64,000 bases of DNA from an uncultured Acidobacteriia bacterium (GTDB taxonomy: Bacteria > Acidobacteriota > Terriglobia > Bryobacterales > Bryobacteraceae). Where the stretch lies: positions 22,177-86,176 of the forward strand of contig CAINNJ010000059.1 of assembly GCA_903851195.1 (NCBI GenBank). Reading direction: 5' to 3'. Under the pieces are notes generated by a model. It saw only the letters and a list, made by a program, of their open reading frames with translations, had not been told where the DNA came from and did not search any database. The position numbers and the translations under genes were made by a program. Shown here one piece after another: positions 8,096 to 17,051 of the stretch; position 1 is the stretch's first letter; every line of letters begins with the position of its first letter.

Positions 8096-9516
8096 TGAGA
8101 TGGGATGACGACACGCTGTTCCGGCAGTTTCTGCTGCGGGATCCAGCTTTGAACGGCAAGTTCCTCACGGGCGTCATCACCACCGGCATCTACTGCCTGC
8201 CTTCCTGTCCCGCCCGCCGGCCCCGGCGCGAAAACGTGCGCTTCTTTCGCACACCCGTGGAAGCCGAAAAGACCGGGCTGCGGCCGTGCTTCCGCTGCCG
8301 GCCGGATTTCTTTTATCGAGGCGCGGAGTGGCACGAGAGCCTCTTCGCGCAGACGGCGCTCAAGGTCCGGCAGAACCCCGCCGCGATCGGGGATGTGGGA
8401 GCGCTGGGCCGCGTCGCGGGCGTGAGCCGTACAGCACTCAACGACCTGTTTCGTGACCATGCGCACGAATCGCCCGGGGCCTTCCTGCGGCGGGTGCGGG
8501 TGGAAGAGGTCTGCCGGTTGCTCCGCGAGGGCCGGAAACCGGCCGATGCGGCCGCCGCGGCGGGTTTCGAGAGCGCGTCGTCCTTCCATGAACAATTCGT
8601 CGCGAAGACCGGACTGACTCCGGGCGCCTACGCCGGTCTGGGGTCGGGCGGCGGGCAGTTCAGCATCCGTTTGCCGGGCGGATACCGGACGCGCACGATC
8701 CTGGATTTTTATGGACGCGACAAGGAAAGCAGCAGCGAAAGCGTGTCCGAAGACGGCGTGCGAAAATGCATTCTCGCGGGAGACAAGCCTGCGATTCTGG
8801 ACCTTCGCTTCGCCGGCGAGACCGTTTCCTGCCACACGGATGCCGCGGATCCGTATGCCGCGCACGCCGCAGCCGTCCGGATGCTGGGGCTCGATTCCGA
8901 TGCGGCCGGTTTCGAGCGGCATTTCGGCGCCGATCCTCTGCTGGGCGCGGCCATCGGCCGGCAGCGCGGCCTGCGCATTCCGCTGACTCCGGCGCCGTGG
9001 GAAGCGCTGGCGTGGGCGATCATCGGCCAGCAAATCAACCTGCGCTTCGCGGTCGCGCTGCGGCGGGAACTGATCCTGGCGGCGGGAGCGGTCCATCCCT
9101 CCGGATTGCGCGCCCACCCTTCGCCCGAAGCCGTGGCGGAACTGGACGTGGATACGCTCCGGAAGCTGAAATTTTCCGGTTCGAAGGCCGAATATCTGCT
9201 GACCGCCGCCCGTGCCGCGGCGAATAAGGAACTGGATTTCACAAAATTGCGCGAAATGTCGGCGGTCCAGGCCGCCCGGCAGGTTGGTTCGCTCCGGGGA
9301 GTCGGCCCGTGGACGGTCCAGTATCTGTTTTTGCGCGGCCTGGGTTTTGGGGATTGCCTGCCCGCCGGCGACGCGGGTCTGGCACAGGGACTGGAGCGTC
9401 TTTCCGGCAACCGGCCGGCCGAGAAGCAAATTCGGGAATTGATGCTCAGATATGCGCCGTGGAGAAGCCTGGCTACGTACCATGTCTGGGCGTCTTTGGC
9501 GGAAATCGCGGGATGA
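8095..9516 (+). CDS. Ada-type methyl-sensor/AraC/AlkA DNA-3-methyladenine glycosylase fusion
   Basis: 473 residues with three modules. Residues 1-80 are the Ada zinc domain with all four cysteines (Cys34, Cys38, Cys65, Cys68), where Cys34 corresponds to the methyl-phosphotriester acceptor. Residues 85-180 form an AraC helix-turn-helix pair. Residues 190-473 are AlkA: an N-terminal domain plus HhH-GPD (AWAIIGQQIN, LRGVGPWTVQYL) with the catalytic Asp at about 426 in PAGDAGLA. It should sense methylation damage, activate transcription and excise alkylated bases itself. The Ogt domain usually fused to Ada is encoded by the next gene, 12 bases downstream. Confidence 0.95.
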   Translation: MRWDDDTLFRQFLLRDPALNGKFLTGVITTGIYCLPSCPARRPRRENVRFFRTPVEAEKTGLRPCFRCRPDFFYRGAEWHESLFAQTALKVRQNPAAIGDVGALGRVAGVSRTALNDLFRDHAHESPGAFLRRVRVEEVCRLLREGRKPADAAAAAGFESASSFHEQFVAKTGLTPGAYAGLGSGGGQFSIRLPGGYRTRTILDFYGRDKESSSESVSEDGVRKCILAGDKPAILDLRFAGETVSCHTDAADPYAAHAAAVRMLGLDSDAAGFERHFGADPLLGAAIGRQRGLRIPLTPAPWEALAWAIIGQQINLRFAVALRRELILAAGAVHPSGLRAHPSPEAVAELDVDTLRKLKFSGSKAEYLLTAARAAANKELDFTKLREMSAVQAARQVGSLRGVGPWTVQYLFLRGLGFGDCLPAGDAGLAQGLERLSGNRPAEKQIRELMLRYAPWRSLATYHVWASLAEIAG

Positions 9517-9528
9517 AAGAGGAAACGT

Positions 9529-10011
9529 ATGAAAATCGACACGCCTTTTGGACCGGCTTGGGCCGCCCTGAATGACGCCGGAGCCATCACGGCCTTCGGT
9601 TTCGGAGAGAAGGCCCGAAACACAATTGGGGATGCGGCAGCCGAACACGCGGGTACCGGCGCCGAGTTGCGGCGGCAATTGGAGGAATTCTTCGATGGAA
9701 GGCGCGCCCGTTTCGAACTGGCGATGGAACCACGCGGCAGTGTTTTCCAGAAGCAGATCTGGGAGGAACTGCAACGGATTCCCGCGGGAGAAAGCATCTC
9801 CTACGCGGAACTGGCCAGGCGAGTCGGGCGCCCCGGAGCGGCGCGTGCCGCGGGCCGCGCCAACGCCACCAATCCCATCGCGCTGCTGATTCCGTGTCAC
9901 CGCGTGATCGGCTCAGGAGGAAAACTGACGGGTTACGCTTACGGGCTGAAACTCAAAGAAGAACTTCTGAACTGGGAACGCTCACAGCACGGATTCGAGA
10001 AGTCGGCGTAA
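9529..10011 (+). CDS. ogt: Methylated-DNA--protein-cysteine methyltransferase
   Basis: 160 residues. The active-site block IPCHRVIGSGGKLTGYAYG holds the acceptor cysteine (Cys ~123). The recognition helix region is RIPAGESISYAELARRVGRPGAARA. It removes methyl groups from O6-methylguanine in a single-turnover reaction. A GAGGAAACGT ribosome site precedes the ATG. It is the second gene of an alkylation-repair operon with the Ada-AlkA fusion. Its last 30 bases overlap the end of the convergent YceH-family gene. Confidence 0.96.
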   Translation: MKIDTPFGPAWAALNDAGAITAFGFGEKARNTIGDAAAEHAGTGAELRRQLEEFFDGRRARFELAMEPRGSVFQKQIWEELQRIPAGESISYAELARRVGRPGAARAAGRANATNPIALLIPCHRVIGSGGKLTGYAYGLKLKEELLNWERSQHGFEKSA

Positions 10012-10620
10012 TTCCGCCACTTCCACGCGCAACTGCGCGACTTCCGCTTCGAGGATGGTCAACCGGTCGCCGGCATGCGCGCCGCCGGCGGACGCGACAG
10101 GCGCACTCGCCACGGTCTGTTCCACGGGTCCGCTCAGTGTCTGCGCGTAGCGGGGTTCTTTCATGCCGGGAGCGGGAAGCAGTTTTTGCGCGAGCGGCCC
10201 CTCGGCCCGGTCGATCAGCTTTTGCAGCACGATTTCCACTTCATCCAGATCGCTGAAATCGTAGATTCGTTCGGCGCGGCCCTTAATCTCGCCCAGTGTC
10301 TGCTGTCCCCGCAACAAAAGCACGCAAAGAATGGCGGTTTCGCGGCGTCCCAGATTCAGCTTCTCGGTAAATCGCTGCGCATATTTGGGCACGCGTCCGC
10401 TGCCGCTGATTTCCGCCGCGAAACCGTGAGTCCTCAGACCGTTCAGGCCATCCAGAATGTCCTGATCTGTATAATCGGTCACGGGCCAACGATTGGATTT
10501 CTGATTACACGCAGCGACCAGAGCGTTCAATGTGAGCGGATAATACTCCGGTGTAGTACTCTCCTTCTCAATCAACGCGCCCAGTGTGCGCAATTCTACA
10601 GAATCTAGTGCGAAATACAC
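9982..10620 (-). CDS. YceH-family (DUF480) protein
   Basis: 212 residues from a GTG start. It contains two winged-helix repeats: LRTLGALIEKESTTPEYYPLTLNALVAACNQKSNR is the DUF480 signature, followed by LGRRETAILCVLLLRGQQTLGEIKGRAERI. A C-terminal coiled coil (ILEAEVAQLRVEVAELRRLLESVL) is about 25 residues long. The family is widespread but its role is unclear; the tandem winged helices suggest nucleic-acid binding. It overlaps ogt tail-to-tail by 30 bases and is divergent from a TetR gene. Confidence 0.92.
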   Translation of the reverse strand: MYFALDSVELRTLGALIEKESTTPEYYPLTLNALVAACNQKSNRWPVTDYTDQDILDGLNGLRTHGFAAEISGSGRVPKYAQRFTEKLNLGRRETAILCVLLLRGQQTLGEIKGRAERIYDFSDLDEVEIVLQKLIDRAEGPLAQKLLPAPGMKEPRYAQTLSGPVEQTVASAPVASAGGAHAGDRLTILEAEVAQLRVEVAELRRLLESVL

Positions 10621-10623
10621 CTA

Positions 10624-10640
10624 AACACAGTAGAACACAG
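10624..10640. promoter_or_regulatory. Direct repeat between divergent yceH and tetR genes
   Basis: AACACAG occurs at 10624-10630 and again at 10634-10640, ten bases apart (one helical turn), inside the 39-bp gap between the two divergent starts. It may be a regulator binding site. TetR operators are normally palindromic, so assignment to the adjacent regulator is uncertain. Confidence 0.25.
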
Positions 10641-10659
10641 GTGGCGCGGCAGGGGCCAA

Positions 10660-11316
10660 GTGGCATCTACTGGAATTACCGAACTGATGTTGCAAAATGA
10701 TCCTCCCTCGCGAAGCAGACTATTTTCCGCGGCTCGCCGGCTATTCGCGGAGAATGGTTACGAAAGCACCAGTACGTCCTCCATCGCGCGCGCGGCCGGC
10801 ACCAGCGAATCGCAGTTGATTAAACATTTTGGCGGCAAAGCCGGTCTGCTCGAATCGATTTTTATCGACGGCTGGGAAAAGCTGCGGCCGTGGTTCGACG
10901 AGAAACTGCGCACGGAACTCTCCCCGGTGGAACGTTTACGCGCCATTCCGCGCCTGATGGTGGAAGCCCTGGAGAACGATCCGGATCTCCGGCTGTTGCT
11001 TTTACTCGAAGGCCGCCGGGTGCGGCGCGAAGGCGGACAGGCGAATTTCACGGACGGCTTTACCGGCATCGCGACACTGCTCGACCAGACCCTGGCCGAT
11101 ATGAAAGACAGCGGCGAACTGCGCGACGTGGTCAGTCCGCAATCGGTGCGCGCGGCGCTCATCGGTCTGACAGAGGGCGCCATGCGCGATCAGTTGCTTT
11201 CCGAGCGAGCCGGTCATCCCGCTGAGTTCCGGGTCGAGAACATCGGAAGTCTGACCGATGCCGTGGTGGAAACCGTGCGCAATCGCCATGGGCAGGGGCT
11301 GGCCGGCAGCCTCTGA
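10660..11316 (+). CDS. TetR/AcrR-family transcriptional regulator
   Basis: 218 residues if the GTG at 10660 is used; an ATG at 10687 (MLQNDPPSR) is an alternative start that still keeps the whole helix-turn-helix. The DNA-binding region reads AARRLFAENGYESTSTSSIARAAGTSESQLIKHFGGKAGLL. The C-terminal 150 residues are helical and ligand-specific, with no recognisable subfamily. The gene ends 22 bases before a convergent CDF transporter gene. Its target is unknown. Confidence 0.87.
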   Translation: MASTGITELMLQNDPPSRSRLFSAARRLFAENGYESTSTSSIARAAGTSESQLIKHFGGKAGLLESIFIDGWEKLRPWFDEKLRTELSPVERLRAIPRLMVEALENDPDLRLLLLLEGRRVRREGGQANFTDGFTGIATLLDQTLADMKDSGELRDVVSPQSVRAALIGLTEGAMRDQLLSERAGHPAEFRVENIGSLTDAVVETVRNRHGQGLAGSL

Positions 11317-11338
11317 TCCGCAGCGACTTTCGACCGTT

Positions 11339-12199
11339 TCAGCCGGGCCAGGGCTCGACGTGAATGAGCACGTCGGCCACCCAGGTCAGTTCTCCGCGGA
11401 TCTTCTCGCGGACCCGCGCCGCGATATCGTGCGAGGCGCGCACCGTAATATCGGGATCCACTTCCAGGTGCAGATCCACGTGGTATTTCAGTCCGGTCTT
11501 GCGGGCGAAACATTTCTCGACACCCCGCACATCCCGCACGGTCATCGCGACCTCCCGCACCTGCGCCATGGATTCATCGTCCGGCATGGTGTCCATGAGG
11601 TGGAGTGAGGATTCCTGCATCACCCGCAAGGACGTCGCAATCACGATCAGCCCGACAGCGAACGCGCCATAGTGATCGGCGCGCGCGAACTCCACGGGCT
11701 TCCAGAGCGTCAGGGAGAGGGCGGCCAGGGCGACCAACCCGGACAGCATGTCGATCGCGTCATTCGCCGCGTCGGCCCGCAGCGAGGAACTGCCGATTCG
11801 GCGGCCATGGCTGTATTTAATCCCGACCAGACCGCCTTTCGCGAAAAATGACACGATCAGAGGCCACAGCGCCCAGGCGTGCGGCGGAAGAGGATTGTCG
11901 GCGCCGAACAGCCCCTGCCGCGCGATCAGCACGCCGGCGCAAAAGAGAAAGAAGCCCAGCATCAGGCCGGTCAGCGTCTCCACCCGGCCATGCCCGTACG
12001 GGTGATTCTCGTCCGCCGGGCGGGCGGCCAGGATGAGCCCGACCAGCACAAGTCCGGAGGCGAACACATCGGCGCCGGATTCGAAACCGTCTGCCACTAC
12101 GGCCGCCGAATGCCCGTTCAGGCCGACAACAATCTTCAGGACTGCCAGCAGGCCGCTGACCACCATACCGAGGATTGCAATTTGCCTGGCGCGCCGCAT
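11339..12199 (-). CDS. Cation diffusion facilitator (CDF) family transporter
   Basis: About 286 residues from the ATG at 12199 (MRRARQIAILGMVVSG), which matches where CDF proteins normally begin. The frame is open upstream to 12319, but that would overlap the preceding gene by 89 bases. There are six membrane spans; metal-site residues appear in DGFESGADVFASG and in DAANDAIDMLSG of spans 2 and 5. HPYGHGRVET is the family signature. The cytoplasmic C-terminal domain has a ferredoxin-like fold (YHVDLHLEVDPDITVRASHDIAARV). It probably exports Zn2+, Fe2+ or similar divalent cations against protons; the metal cannot be read from sequence. Confidence 0.92.
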   Translation of the reverse strand: MRRARQIAILGMVVSGLLAVLKIVVGLNGHSAAVVADGFESGADVFASGLVLVGLILAARPADENHPYGHGRVETLTGLMLGFFLFCAGVLIARQGLFGADNPLPPHAWALWPLIVSFFAKGGLVGIKYSHGRRIGSSSLRADAANDAIDMLSGLVALAALSLTLWKPVEFARADHYGAFAVGLIVIATSLRVMQESSLHLMDTMPDDESMAQVREVAMTVRDVRGVEKCFARKTGLKYHVDLHLEVDPDITVRASHDIAARVREKIRGELTWVADVLIHVEPWPG

Positions 12200-12230
12200 C
12201 GGGTAGTCCGGGGTGATCGCGGCGCCCGTG

Positions 12231-13124
12231 TTACCGGCCTGCACGTTCGAGAAGGCCGGCGACGAACTTTCTGCTGGCCGCGACGAGTTCCCAGGATCCG
12301 GCCCAGAAGCAATGGTCAATGGTCCACCACTCGATTCCCGGCACGGCGAGCAGTTTGGGTGCCAAGCGGCTGAAGTCGATTAAACCTTCTCCGAAAGGGC
12401 GGTGCGTGCTCGTTTCGTCACAGTGCAGCGTGCCGTCGCTGTCGATCAGGTGAATGGCGCCGATGCGTCCCTGCAGTTTATCGAGGAACTCCGGCAGACC
12501 GCCGCCGAGCACATCGCGGTCTCCGTGCTGGCGGGCTCCAACGACCGCGCACATGTAGGCGTGGGAGGTGTCGAACAGAATGGAGAAGTTCGGGTGGCGG
12601 ACTTCCTGGTGCATGCGGACGATCTCGGCGGGCTTGTTGAAGGCGAACCCCGGCTCGAACTCCCAAACCAGCCGCACGCCGGCGGTCTGCGCCAGTTCCG
12701 CGCCTTCCGCCCAGAGCCTGGCAATGCGGTGGAACGACTGCTCGTACTCGTCTTCCGGTATGGAACCCGGCGCGGCGACGGTGTCCACGCGCAACGTCGG
12801 ACTGCCGAGGTCCACGCTCATCTGGAGATTTCGCTTCAGCAGGTCCGCATAAGCGGCTTCGTTGGATTCCGCGATCGGATTGACTTCCGAAAAATCCGCC
12901 GAATAGCCCGAGACGCCGAGATTGTTGTCCTGCAGCAGACGGACCACCTCGCGCCGCGACTCCGCCGACGGGTAGGCTTCCAGCGAGATATGCGGCGGGA
13001 AACCGCAGATATCGATGCCGTCGTAACCGGCCGCGGAAAGATGTTTGACGGTGTCTTCGAACGAGACCGGATCAGCCGCGTACGGTCCGAAGGAAAACGC
13101 CCAACTGCCCAGTGAGATCTTCAT
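12231..13124 (-). CDS. Sugar phosphate isomerase/epimerase (AP-endonuclease 2 TIM barrel)
   Basis: About 297 residues from ATG 13124 (MKISLGSWAFSFG); a TTG two codons upstream is a less likely start. The fold follows the xylose-isomerase-like TIM barrel: YDGIDICGFPPHI, VRLVWEFEPGFAFN, ILFDTSHAYM, GAIHLIDSDGTLH and WWTIDHCFW provide the metal-binding Glu, Asp and His. It likely acts on a sugar or inositol derivative in the cytoplasm, but substrate cannot be inferred. It lies upstream of the CDF gene on the same strand. Confidence 0.9.
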   Translation of the reverse strand: MKISLGSWAFSFGPYAADPVSFEDTVKHLSAAGYDGIDICGFPPHISLEAYPSAESRREVVRLLQDNNLGVSGYSADFSEVNPIAESNEAAYADLLKRNLQMSVDLGSPTLRVDTVAAPGSIPEDEYEQSFHRIARLWAEGAELAQTAGVRLVWEFEPGFAFNKPAEIVRMHQEVRHPNFSILFDTSHAYMCAVVGARQHGDRDVLGGGLPEFLDKLQGRIGAIHLIDSDGTLHCDETSTHRPFGEGLIDFSRLAPKLLAVPGIEWWTIDHCFWAGSWELVAASRKFVAGLLERAGR

Positions 13125-13182
13125 TCGCAAAAACGTCTGATCGGTTTCACTCTAGCGCACTCCTCGCGGTGGCGCTTTCGAT

Positions 13183-14394
13183 TCACGTTCGGGAAGAGCG
13201 TTTGTAAGGCGTGCCGATATATTTCGCGGATTCCCGCGCGGCTTCGGCTTCGGGCGCGAAAGCCATGGCCTGTCGATAAACCTTCACGGCATCGGCATGG
13301 CGATTCTCCAGATCGTAGATCTGTCCCTGCCGCATCAGGGCGAGCACGCCGGTATTGAGGTCGATTTCCCGCAGTTGTTCCGGCGTGGCGGTCACTTTTT
13401 TCAGATTGTCCAGCGCGTGGTCCAGATCGTTGAACCAAAACTGCAAATTGCCGGTCTCGTAATAGATTTTCTCCCACGGGATTCGGGAGAAGCCCGGCTG
13501 ATTCTCCCGCTTGCGCCGGGCGACTTCCGCGAGCGTGTTAATGGCGTTGGCGCGCTGTCCGATCGCTCCGTACATCTGGGCCAGTTCGAAGCGCAGCAGA
13601 TAATTGCGGGGAAAACGCTCGATCAGGCCCACCACCATCGGAATGGCGCGCGCGGTTTGCCCCTCACGGCGATAGAGAGCACACAAAGTCATCTCGGCGT
13701 CGTCCCGGTTCTCCTTGCCTTTCTTCGCCACCTCGGCGATGGTGTTGATGCCCCGCTGTTTATCGCCGTGAAATCCGGCGACGAAACTCAGCGCGCGCCA
13801 CGACCAGGGAAGGCTGCCGATGATGTAGTCGTAACCGCCCTGCAGAAGGCGCGCGTCATAATTGCCCGGGTCGATATCGGTCACCTGCGTGTCGAATTTG
13901 TGCGCCCTGGTGGAATCGGAGAGGGATGCCGTCCAGGTCTTTTTCACGAAAAAGCCGTAGTTGGCGCGCAACGCGTAGGAAATGGCCAAAGCGTGCAGAG
14001 CTTTGGTGTCGCGCGGCTGTTTATTCACCGCGGCCTGGCTGATCGCCATGGCCTTTTCGATCTCACTGGTGAAGCGGCGTTCCACGTCCGGCTGCACCTC
14101 CAGCTTCGCGCGCCGGATGAAAGAATTGTTGCCCGTCACCATCTCGCTTTCGAGCGCTCCATTCCGGAAAAGTTCGCGGTAAAGCAGGGTGTGCGCCACG
14201 TGGTTGTGGATCTCGGCGTCGTTCGGATTGGCCGCGGAGGCGGCTTCGTAGAGCGCCAGAGCCTGATCGAATTCCAGATTGTAGAAAGCTTCGGAAGCGG
14301 CTTCAAGCGGGGTGGCGGCGGTGAGCGCGGCGGGGCCGGCGGCCACAAAAAACAGCACGGCCAGGAGCACAGCAGAACGGTTTTTTATCGACAC
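13183..14394 (-). CDS. Secreted TPR-repeat protein
   Basis: About 403 residues from the GTG at 14394, chosen because it leads straight into a signal peptide (SAVLLAVLFFVAAGPAALTA). The frame stays open upstream to 14502, but that part overlaps the divergent epimerase gene and looks non-coding. TPR-like units recur (AFYNLEFDQALALYEAA, RREGQTARAIPMVVGL, LAQMYGAIGQRANAINTL, LENRHADAVKVYRQAMAFAPE). It probably acts as a periplasmic scaffold; no catalytic motif is seen. Confidence 0.82.
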   Translation of the reverse strand: MSIKNRSAVLLAVLFFVAAGPAALTAATPLEAASEAFYNLEFDQALALYEAASAANPNDAEIHNHVAHTLLYRELFRNGALESEMVTGNNSFIRRAKLEVQPDVERRFTSEIEKAMAISQAAVNKQPRDTKALHALAISYALRANYGFFVKKTWTASLSDSTRAHKFDTQVTDIDPGNYDARLLQGGYDYIIGSLPWSWRALSFVAGFHGDKQRGINTIAEVAKKGKENRDDAEMTLCALYRREGQTARAIPMVVGLIERFPRNYLLRFELAQMYGAIGQRANAINTLAEVARRKRENQPGFSRIPWEKIYYETGNLQFWFNDLDHALDNLKKVTATPEQLREIDLNTGVLALMRQGQIYDLENRHADAVKVYRQAMAFAPEAEAARESAKYIGTPYKRSSRT

Positions 14395-14477
14395 TGCTCT
14401 TATTCTACGGCCAGCCCGCCCGATACAAAAACGGCCGATTTCCCTTTCGCGGAATCCGATGAGGCAAAATAGGCTGG

Positions 14478-15539
14478 ATGAAGTTCCACGACCGTCCTTC
14501 ACGCCTGACCACGCTGGCTGTCACGCTTTGCGCTCTGCCCCTTATGGCCTCCGCTCAAAACTACAAAGCTCTCAAGACCACCGATCACGGGGTCGATATC
14601 GTTCGCCTCACGGATGCCGCGCACGGCATCGAAGTCTCCATCGCGCCGGGAATCGGGAACCGCGCGTATGAGATGAAAGTCCATGGCAAGAATATTCTGC
14701 ACCTGGGCGCGCCGGATGTCGCGCAGCTGAAAGAACGGCCGGGACTGAGCGGCATTCCGTTTCTGGCGCCGTGGGCGAACCGGATGACGGACGGCGGCTT
14801 CTGGGCGAACGGCAAGAAATACACGTTCAACAGCGGACTGGGCTCCGTGCGGGTTCCGCCCAACGGCATCGCCATGCACGGCATGGTTTCCGCGTCCCCG
14901 CTTTGGGAAATGACGGAGGTGAAGGCGGACGGCAAATCGGCGCGCGTGACCAGCCGTCTGGAATTCTGGAAACACCCGGAACTGATGGCCAACTGGCCGT
15001 TCGCTCACGAGTACCAGATGACGTACAGTCTGGCGGATGGCGCGCTCGAAGTGATCACCACCGTGATCAACCACAGCGTTGAGGCGATGCCGCTCGCGCT
15101 CGGTTATCACCCCTACTACACGCTGCCGGACGTGCCGCGCGATCAGGCTTTCGCGCACATCCCCGCGAAGACCGCCGTAGTGCTGGACGACCGCACCGTC
15201 GCGACGGGTGAGATGAAGCCGTTCGATCTGCCCGACAGCATTCCGCTCAAAGACCGCACGTTCGACCATGGCTTTACCGATCTGATCCGCGATAAAGACG
15301 GACGCGCGACATTCTCCGTGGAAGGCGAGGGCAAGAAGATCGAAGTGGTGTACGGACCGAAGTGGATTGTGGCCGTGGTTTGGGAGCCGAAGGGACAGAA
15401 CTTCATCTGCTTCGAGCCGATGGCCGGTATCACCAACGGCGTGAATCTTGCGCACGATGGCAAGTACCCGCAACAGCAGACCCTCGCGCCGGGCGCCACG
15501 TGGCGCGAGAGTTTCTGGGTTCGCCCCAGCGGCATCTAA
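14478..15539 (+). CDS. Secreted aldose 1-epimerase (GalM-like)
   Basis: 353 residues with a signal peptide (TLAVTLCALPLMASAQ). The galactose-mutarotase fold is supported by GIEVSIAPGIGNRAYEMKVHGK, GIPFLAPWANRM, the active-site His in AMHGMVSASPLW, GYHPYYTLPD and the late ICFEPMAGITNGVNL segment with a catalytic-type Glu. It would interconvert alpha and beta anomers of hexoses in the periplasm. The 83-base gap to the divergent TPR gene must hold both promoters; no clear boxes were seen. Confidence 0.9.
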   Translation: MKFHDRPSRLTTLAVTLCALPLMASAQNYKALKTTDHGVDIVRLTDAAHGIEVSIAPGIGNRAYEMKVHGKNILHLGAPDVAQLKERPGLSGIPFLAPWANRMTDGGFWANGKKYTFNSGLGSVRVPPNGIAMHGMVSASPLWEMTEVKADGKSARVTSRLEFWKHPELMANWPFAHEYQMTYSLADGALEVITTVINHSVEAMPLALGYHPYYTLPDVPRDQAFAHIPAKTAVVLDDRTVATGEMKPFDLPDSIPLKDRTFDHGFTDLIRDKDGRATFSVEGEGKKIEVVYGPKWIVAVVWEPKGQNFICFEPMAGITNGVNLAHDGKYPQQQTLAPGATWRESFWVRPSGI

Positions 15540-15546
15540 AAGAGAC

Positions 15547-16008
15547 TTACGCCAGGGGAAATGGCACGTGGTTGATGGCCATCAGCGCCACCACCACGAT
15601 CAGCCAGCCGCCCACCGCAACACCGATATCCACGCCGCGATTGGCGATCACCTCCTGATCGCCAAATCCGGCGACGGAGAATTCGAAGCACTCCCACATG
15701 ATGACGATCATCAGCACGTAGATCAGAGGCACCAGCCAGATTCCGAAAACAACCCCGGCCAGAGTGTGGACGATTGTCCATCGATCAACCGGTGTGTCAT
15801 CACGGCCCGCCGAATCGCTGGAGAGCACGAAGTCGATGAGACCGAAGGTGAGAGTCAGGCCGATAAAAGCGGCCGTGATGATCCATCGGACACTGGGCGG
15901 CGCGATGGTTTTGTGAGTCATGAGAGAAATTCCCAGACTCCACACAAGTTCGAGTCCGAGAAACAGCCAGCTATACCACTTAAACGAAGATTGAACGTCA
16001 GTCGCCAT
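15547..16008 (-). CDS. Small integral membrane protein, unknown function
   Basis: 153 residues from ATG 16008, preceded by AAGGAATG as ribosome site; the frame is open further upstream but without coding character. Four hydrophobic spans are visible (WYSWLFLGLELVWSLGI; WIITAAFIGLTLTFGLIDF; ALAGVVFGIWLV-like third; VAVGGWLIVVVALMAI). No known family is recognised. It converges on the aldose epimerase gene with 7 bases between stops. Confidence 0.7.
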   Translation of the reverse strand: MATDVQSSFKWYSWLFLGLELVWSLGISLMTHKTIAPPSVRWIITAAFIGLTLTFGLIDFVLSSDSAGRDDTPVDRWTIVHTLAGVVFGIWLVPLIYVLMIVIMWECFEFSVAGFGDQEVIANRGVDIGVAVGGWLIVVVALMAINHVPFPLA

Positions 16009-16087
16009 GATGCATTCCTTTGTCACGGTGCCTCCGATTCGGGCACCCGTTCGATTGAATCGTGCAGTTGGCGAACAGACTGTTTCT

Positions 16088-17050
16088 TCAGCGTACTTCC
16101 CGGAAGTCCTTTTTCGCTCGTTCCGGGGCGTGGAGTTCCTTCCGCACCGCCGCGAGAATCGCCGCATCGTCCATGCGGGCCAGTTGCGGGAAGGTGGCGC
16201 CGTTCGTCAGCATTTCGCCCACGGCCAGCCATCCGGCATAGTAGGCTTCCCGCTCGATTCCCGCGCCGCCTTTGCCCATCGTGTAGCGCATCACAAGGTC
16301 GGGATCGTCGGAAGCGAGGTGCGGCTCCAGGTCCGCGAGAATCCGCTCCCGCATTCCCTCGCACCGGGCCAGCCAGTCTTTCGAGAACTCACCTGTATAG
16401 CTGCTGTCCGGCCTGCCCGGATGCAGCCGCTGTGCCGCTCGCGTCGCCAGGCCTTCCACGAAAATCGTGTGCGCGATGGTGCGGCGCCAGCCGAGCGAAA
16501 GGTGCGCCAGTTCGGCATTCGCCACGTGCGCGAATTCGTGCGTCATGACGAAGCCGGTGTCCACTTCGACAGGCAGCGCCGTGAAGGGCTGCGCCTTTTC
16601 ATCCTCCGCGCTGTAAGCGTTGCCGTCGAAGTCCCCGACGTAGGCGATCAGCCGGACGTGGAGCGGCACGTCCGCGCCGAAAAGGCGTGCCACGTCCGCA
16701 AAGGCGGCGGAAGGCGCGGGACTGAAGACGCCCGCTCCCTGCCGGATTCGCGGCAGCGCCGCCGCGTACTTCGGCCATGCCTGGTTCAGCATTTCCCGCG
16801 CCATCCGGTCGCCTTCGGGTGTCGGCGGCACGGCGGCGAAATGATACAGAGATTTCCAGAGTTCCCACCGGCGCGCCTCGCCGGCGTTTTCCGCCTGCGC
16901 GCGGGAGTAGAAGTCGAGGAACTTCTTACTGCGGTCGTCGATCGTCACCGTTACCGGCGCCGTTGTGCCCGAGTGGCATTGAACCAGGGAAAGCACCGGG
17001 ATTCCAAGCAGGCAGAGTCGCGTCATGGCGTGCCAGCCCGCCAGGTGCAT
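16088..17050 (-). CDS. Putative zinc metalloprotease lipoprotein (HExxH)
   Basis: Up to 320 residues; an ATG at 17026 (MTRLCLLGIPVLSLVQC) is an equally good start and gives a clean export signal with a possible lipobox cysteine, although Gln at -1 is unusual. THEFAHVANAELAH contains HEFAH, the zinc-binding HExxH motif, and a downstream FVEGLATRAA could supply the third ligand Glu, as in DUF2268-type peptidases. It starts one base after the comEC stop, so it is probably co-transcribed with comEC. Substrate unknown. Confidence 0.75.
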   Translation of the reverse strand: MHLAGWHAMTRLCLLGIPVLSLVQCHSGTTAPVTVTIDDRSKKFLDFYSRAQAENAGEARRWELWKSLYHFAAVPPTPEGDRMAREMLNQAWPKYAAALPRIRQGAGVFSPAPSAAFADVARLFGADVPLHVRLIAYVGDFDGNAYSAEDEKAQPFTALPVEVDTGFVMTHEFAHVANAELAHLSLGWRRTIAHTIFVEGLATRAAQRLHPGRPDSSYTGEFSKDWLARCEGMRERILADLEPHLASDDPDLVMRYTMGKGGAGIEREAYYAGWLAVGEMLTNGATFPQLARMDDAAILAAVRKELHAPERAKKDFREVR

Positions 17051-17051
17051 T

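Noticed and set aside
8026..9900. Long minus-strand open frame (624 residues) opposite ada-alkA and ogt
   Set aside because: Arginine-, glutamine- and proline-rich product without family pattern; it is the antisense shadow of two well-supported repair genes in GC-rich DNA.
12200..12319. Longer start for the CDF transporter
   Set aside because: It would overlap the upstream isomerase by 89 bases, and CDF proteins start at the MRRARQ position.
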